From Xylophilus ampelinus (GTDB taxonomy: Bacteria; Pseudomonadota; Gammaproteobacteria; Burkholderiales; Burkholderiaceae_C): a stretch of 64,000 bases of DNA. Positions 63,168 to 64,000 of the stretch are shown in pieces (positions within the stretch are counted from its first letter, which is position 1; every line of letters begins with the position of its first letter). The notes under the pieces were generated by a model. It had not been told where the DNA came from. It ran no database searches and saw nothing but the letters and a program-made list of their open reading frames with translations. The position numbers and the translations under genes were made by a program. Where the stretch lies: contig NZ_CABFMN010000106.1 of assembly GCF_901875635.1 (NCBI RefSeq), positions 89,933-153,932 of the forward strand. The letters run 5' to 3'.

Positions 63168-63908
63168 ATGGAAAAACCTATTGACCTGAAAGCCGACGCC
63201 CAGCGGGCCTTCGACATCATGAAGGCCGGAGGCATCGCCATTCTGCCCAACGACACAGGCTACGCGCTGTGTAGCAGTACGACCGAAGCATTGCGACGGA
63301 TCTTTATTGCCAAAGGGCGAGGCGATCACAAACGTAACGCGATGCTGGCAGACCTCGACACGCAGCGAACGATGCATCGGCTGGATTGGCGCGGGCAAGC
63401 GATGGTCGATGCATTGGTCAATGACCATGATCTTCCCCTCGGTGTTTTGGGGCCAGTCAATCCAGATCATCCGCAATTTCGCAGTCTCGACCCAGAGTTG
63501 CGCAAAGCCAGCAGTGCGGCGGGCACCGTGGCACTGCTCGTCAATGCCGGCACGTTCCACAAGGAGATTTGTCGACTGAGCCGGGAGCAGCAGGTTCCAA
63601 TTCTTGGTTCGTCGGCCAACATCAGCGGTACCGGCACGCGATTTAGAGTGGAAGACATACCCGAAGAGCTGAAAGAGTTGGCGGACATCACTATCGACCA
63701 TGGCTTACGCCGTGGGCATATCTACAAGCGCGCTGGCACGATCATCAACTTCAACACGATGCAGGTCATTCGCATGGGTGCCCATTACGAGATGATCTCG
63801 GAGGTTTTGCGGCGATGGTTCGATGTCGAGCTTCCTGAGGATCCAGGCCTCGAAGCACTGCCTTCCGGTCATGTGAACGAGTTCATTCTCAAAGACATCA
63901 CGAACTGA
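63168..63908 (+). CDS. Sua5/YciO/YrdC/YwlC family protein
   Basis: This 246-residue protein has LPNDTGYALCSST near residue 27, KGRGDHKRNAML near 49, and ILGSSANISGTG near 144. These correspond to the YrdC nucleotide- and threonylcarbamoyl-AMP-binding blocks. The canonical KxRPxxKP motif is altered (KGRGDHKRN). A housekeeping Sua5 inside a carboxylate operon is odd, so this looks like a specialised paralogue, perhaps acting with the acyl-AMP-forming ligase encoded next. It starts 18 bases after the second receptor. Confidence 0.82.
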   Translation: MEKPIDLKADAQRAFDIMKAGGIAILPNDTGYALCSSTTEALRRIFIAKGRGDHKRNAMLADLDTQRTMHRLDWRGQAMVDALVNDHDLPLGVLGPVNPDHPQFRSLDPELRKASSAAGTVALLVNAGTFHKEICRLSREQQVPILGSSANISGTGTRFRVEDIPEELKELADITIDHGLRRGHIYKRAGTIINFNTMQVIRMGAHYEMISEVLRRWFDVELPEDPGLEALPSGHVNEFILKDITN

Positions 63909-63917
63909 ACGCCTTCT

Positions 63918-64000
63918 ATGCTTCTGGGTTTGATGCAAGACCGACCGCTCTTGATCTCCAACCTGATCGAGTTCGTCGACCGCCACAACGGCGATGCCGA
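63918..64000 (+). CDS. acyl-CoA synthetase (AMP-forming), N-terminal fragment
   Basis: An ATG at 63918, 9 bases after the previous stop, opens MLLGLMQDRPLLISNLIEFV and then DRHNGDA up to the window edge (27 residues). GLMQDRPLLISxLIEHA at the N-terminus is characteristic of medium/long-chain or 3-(methylthio)propionyl-type acyl-CoA ligases. It would activate an acid produced or used by the operon. It is cut off by the window end. Confidence 0.65.
   Translation, partial: MLLGLMQDRPLLISNLIEFVDRHNGDA

Overview
The window is a GC-rich (about 70%), densely coded stretch of a betaproteobacterial chromosome. The gene families and the small intergenic repeats resemble the Comamonadaceae, in the Variovorax/Acidovorax area. 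Supporting signs are Bug-type (TctC) solute receptors, an XapX protein, PcaU-like control of shikimate catabolism, and three families of short hairpin repeats at gene ends. The genus is inferred from recalled families, not from a search. I saw no rRNA, tRNA, CRISPR array or intact insertion sequence.

Layout. 1-2.4 kb: tail of an unknown gene, a TerC-type membrane protein and a GH100-like glycosidase. 2.6-6.6 kb: a three-gene FAD-GMC dehydrogenase (small Tat-like subunit, flavoprotein with a Cys cluster, triheme cytochrome c). 6.6-16.8 kb: a GntR repressor divergent from a catabolic operon made of an SDR, a full branched-chain-type ABC importer (receptor, LivH, LivM, LivG, LivF), two more SDRs, a KstD-like flavoprotein and a GST. 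16.9-21.8 kb: a compact caa3-type oxidase (fused subunit I+III, subunit II with a cytochrome c domain, a lipoprotein cytochrome c) and a divergent diheme cytochrome. 21.8-27.9 kb: a LysR gene divergent from YcaC-like hydrolase, XapX, amidohydrolase, DoxX and MFS genes. 28-39.8 kb: mixed housekeeping and regulatory genes, including UBP zinc finger, AraC, DUF3014, a diguanylate cyclase operon, acetolactate synthase with a divergent Lrp regulator, OpgC and a DsbA-like protein. 39.8-42.6 kb: an arsenic island (arsH, arsR, arsC, acr3). 42.7-47.0 kb: a sensor kinase and NtrC-type regulator, followed by a sigma-54-type promoter and two proteins built from one repeated unit. 47-50 kb: two MFS transporters. 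50.1-56.9 kb: a shikimate/quinate catabolic cluster (two AroE-like dehydrogenases, an MHS-type transporter, a fused QuiC dehydratase, an IclR/PcaU-type regulator) with two matching operators. 56.9-64 kb: a 140-bp MITE-like element, then a less GC-rich catabolic operon (GntR, isocitrate lyase/PEP mutase-family lyase, LeuC/LeuD-like hydratase, two Bug receptors, a YrdC-like protein, the start of an acyl-CoA ligase).

How the genes work together. Most of the window is transport plus oxidation of small organic acids and alicyclic or aromatic precursors, each module with its own regulator and visible operator. The most novel-looking pieces are: (i) the lyase + LeuCD-like + Bug module, whose logic matches hydration and retro-aldol cleavage of a substituted maleate such as dimethylmaleate; (ii) the two-component system with a palindrome and a -24/-12 promoter upstream of an uncharacterised repeat protein; (iii) a 70-bp double-hairpin element found in the same orientation after three genes; and (iv) a REP-like palindrome inserted in frame in the linker of the fused QuiC enzyme.
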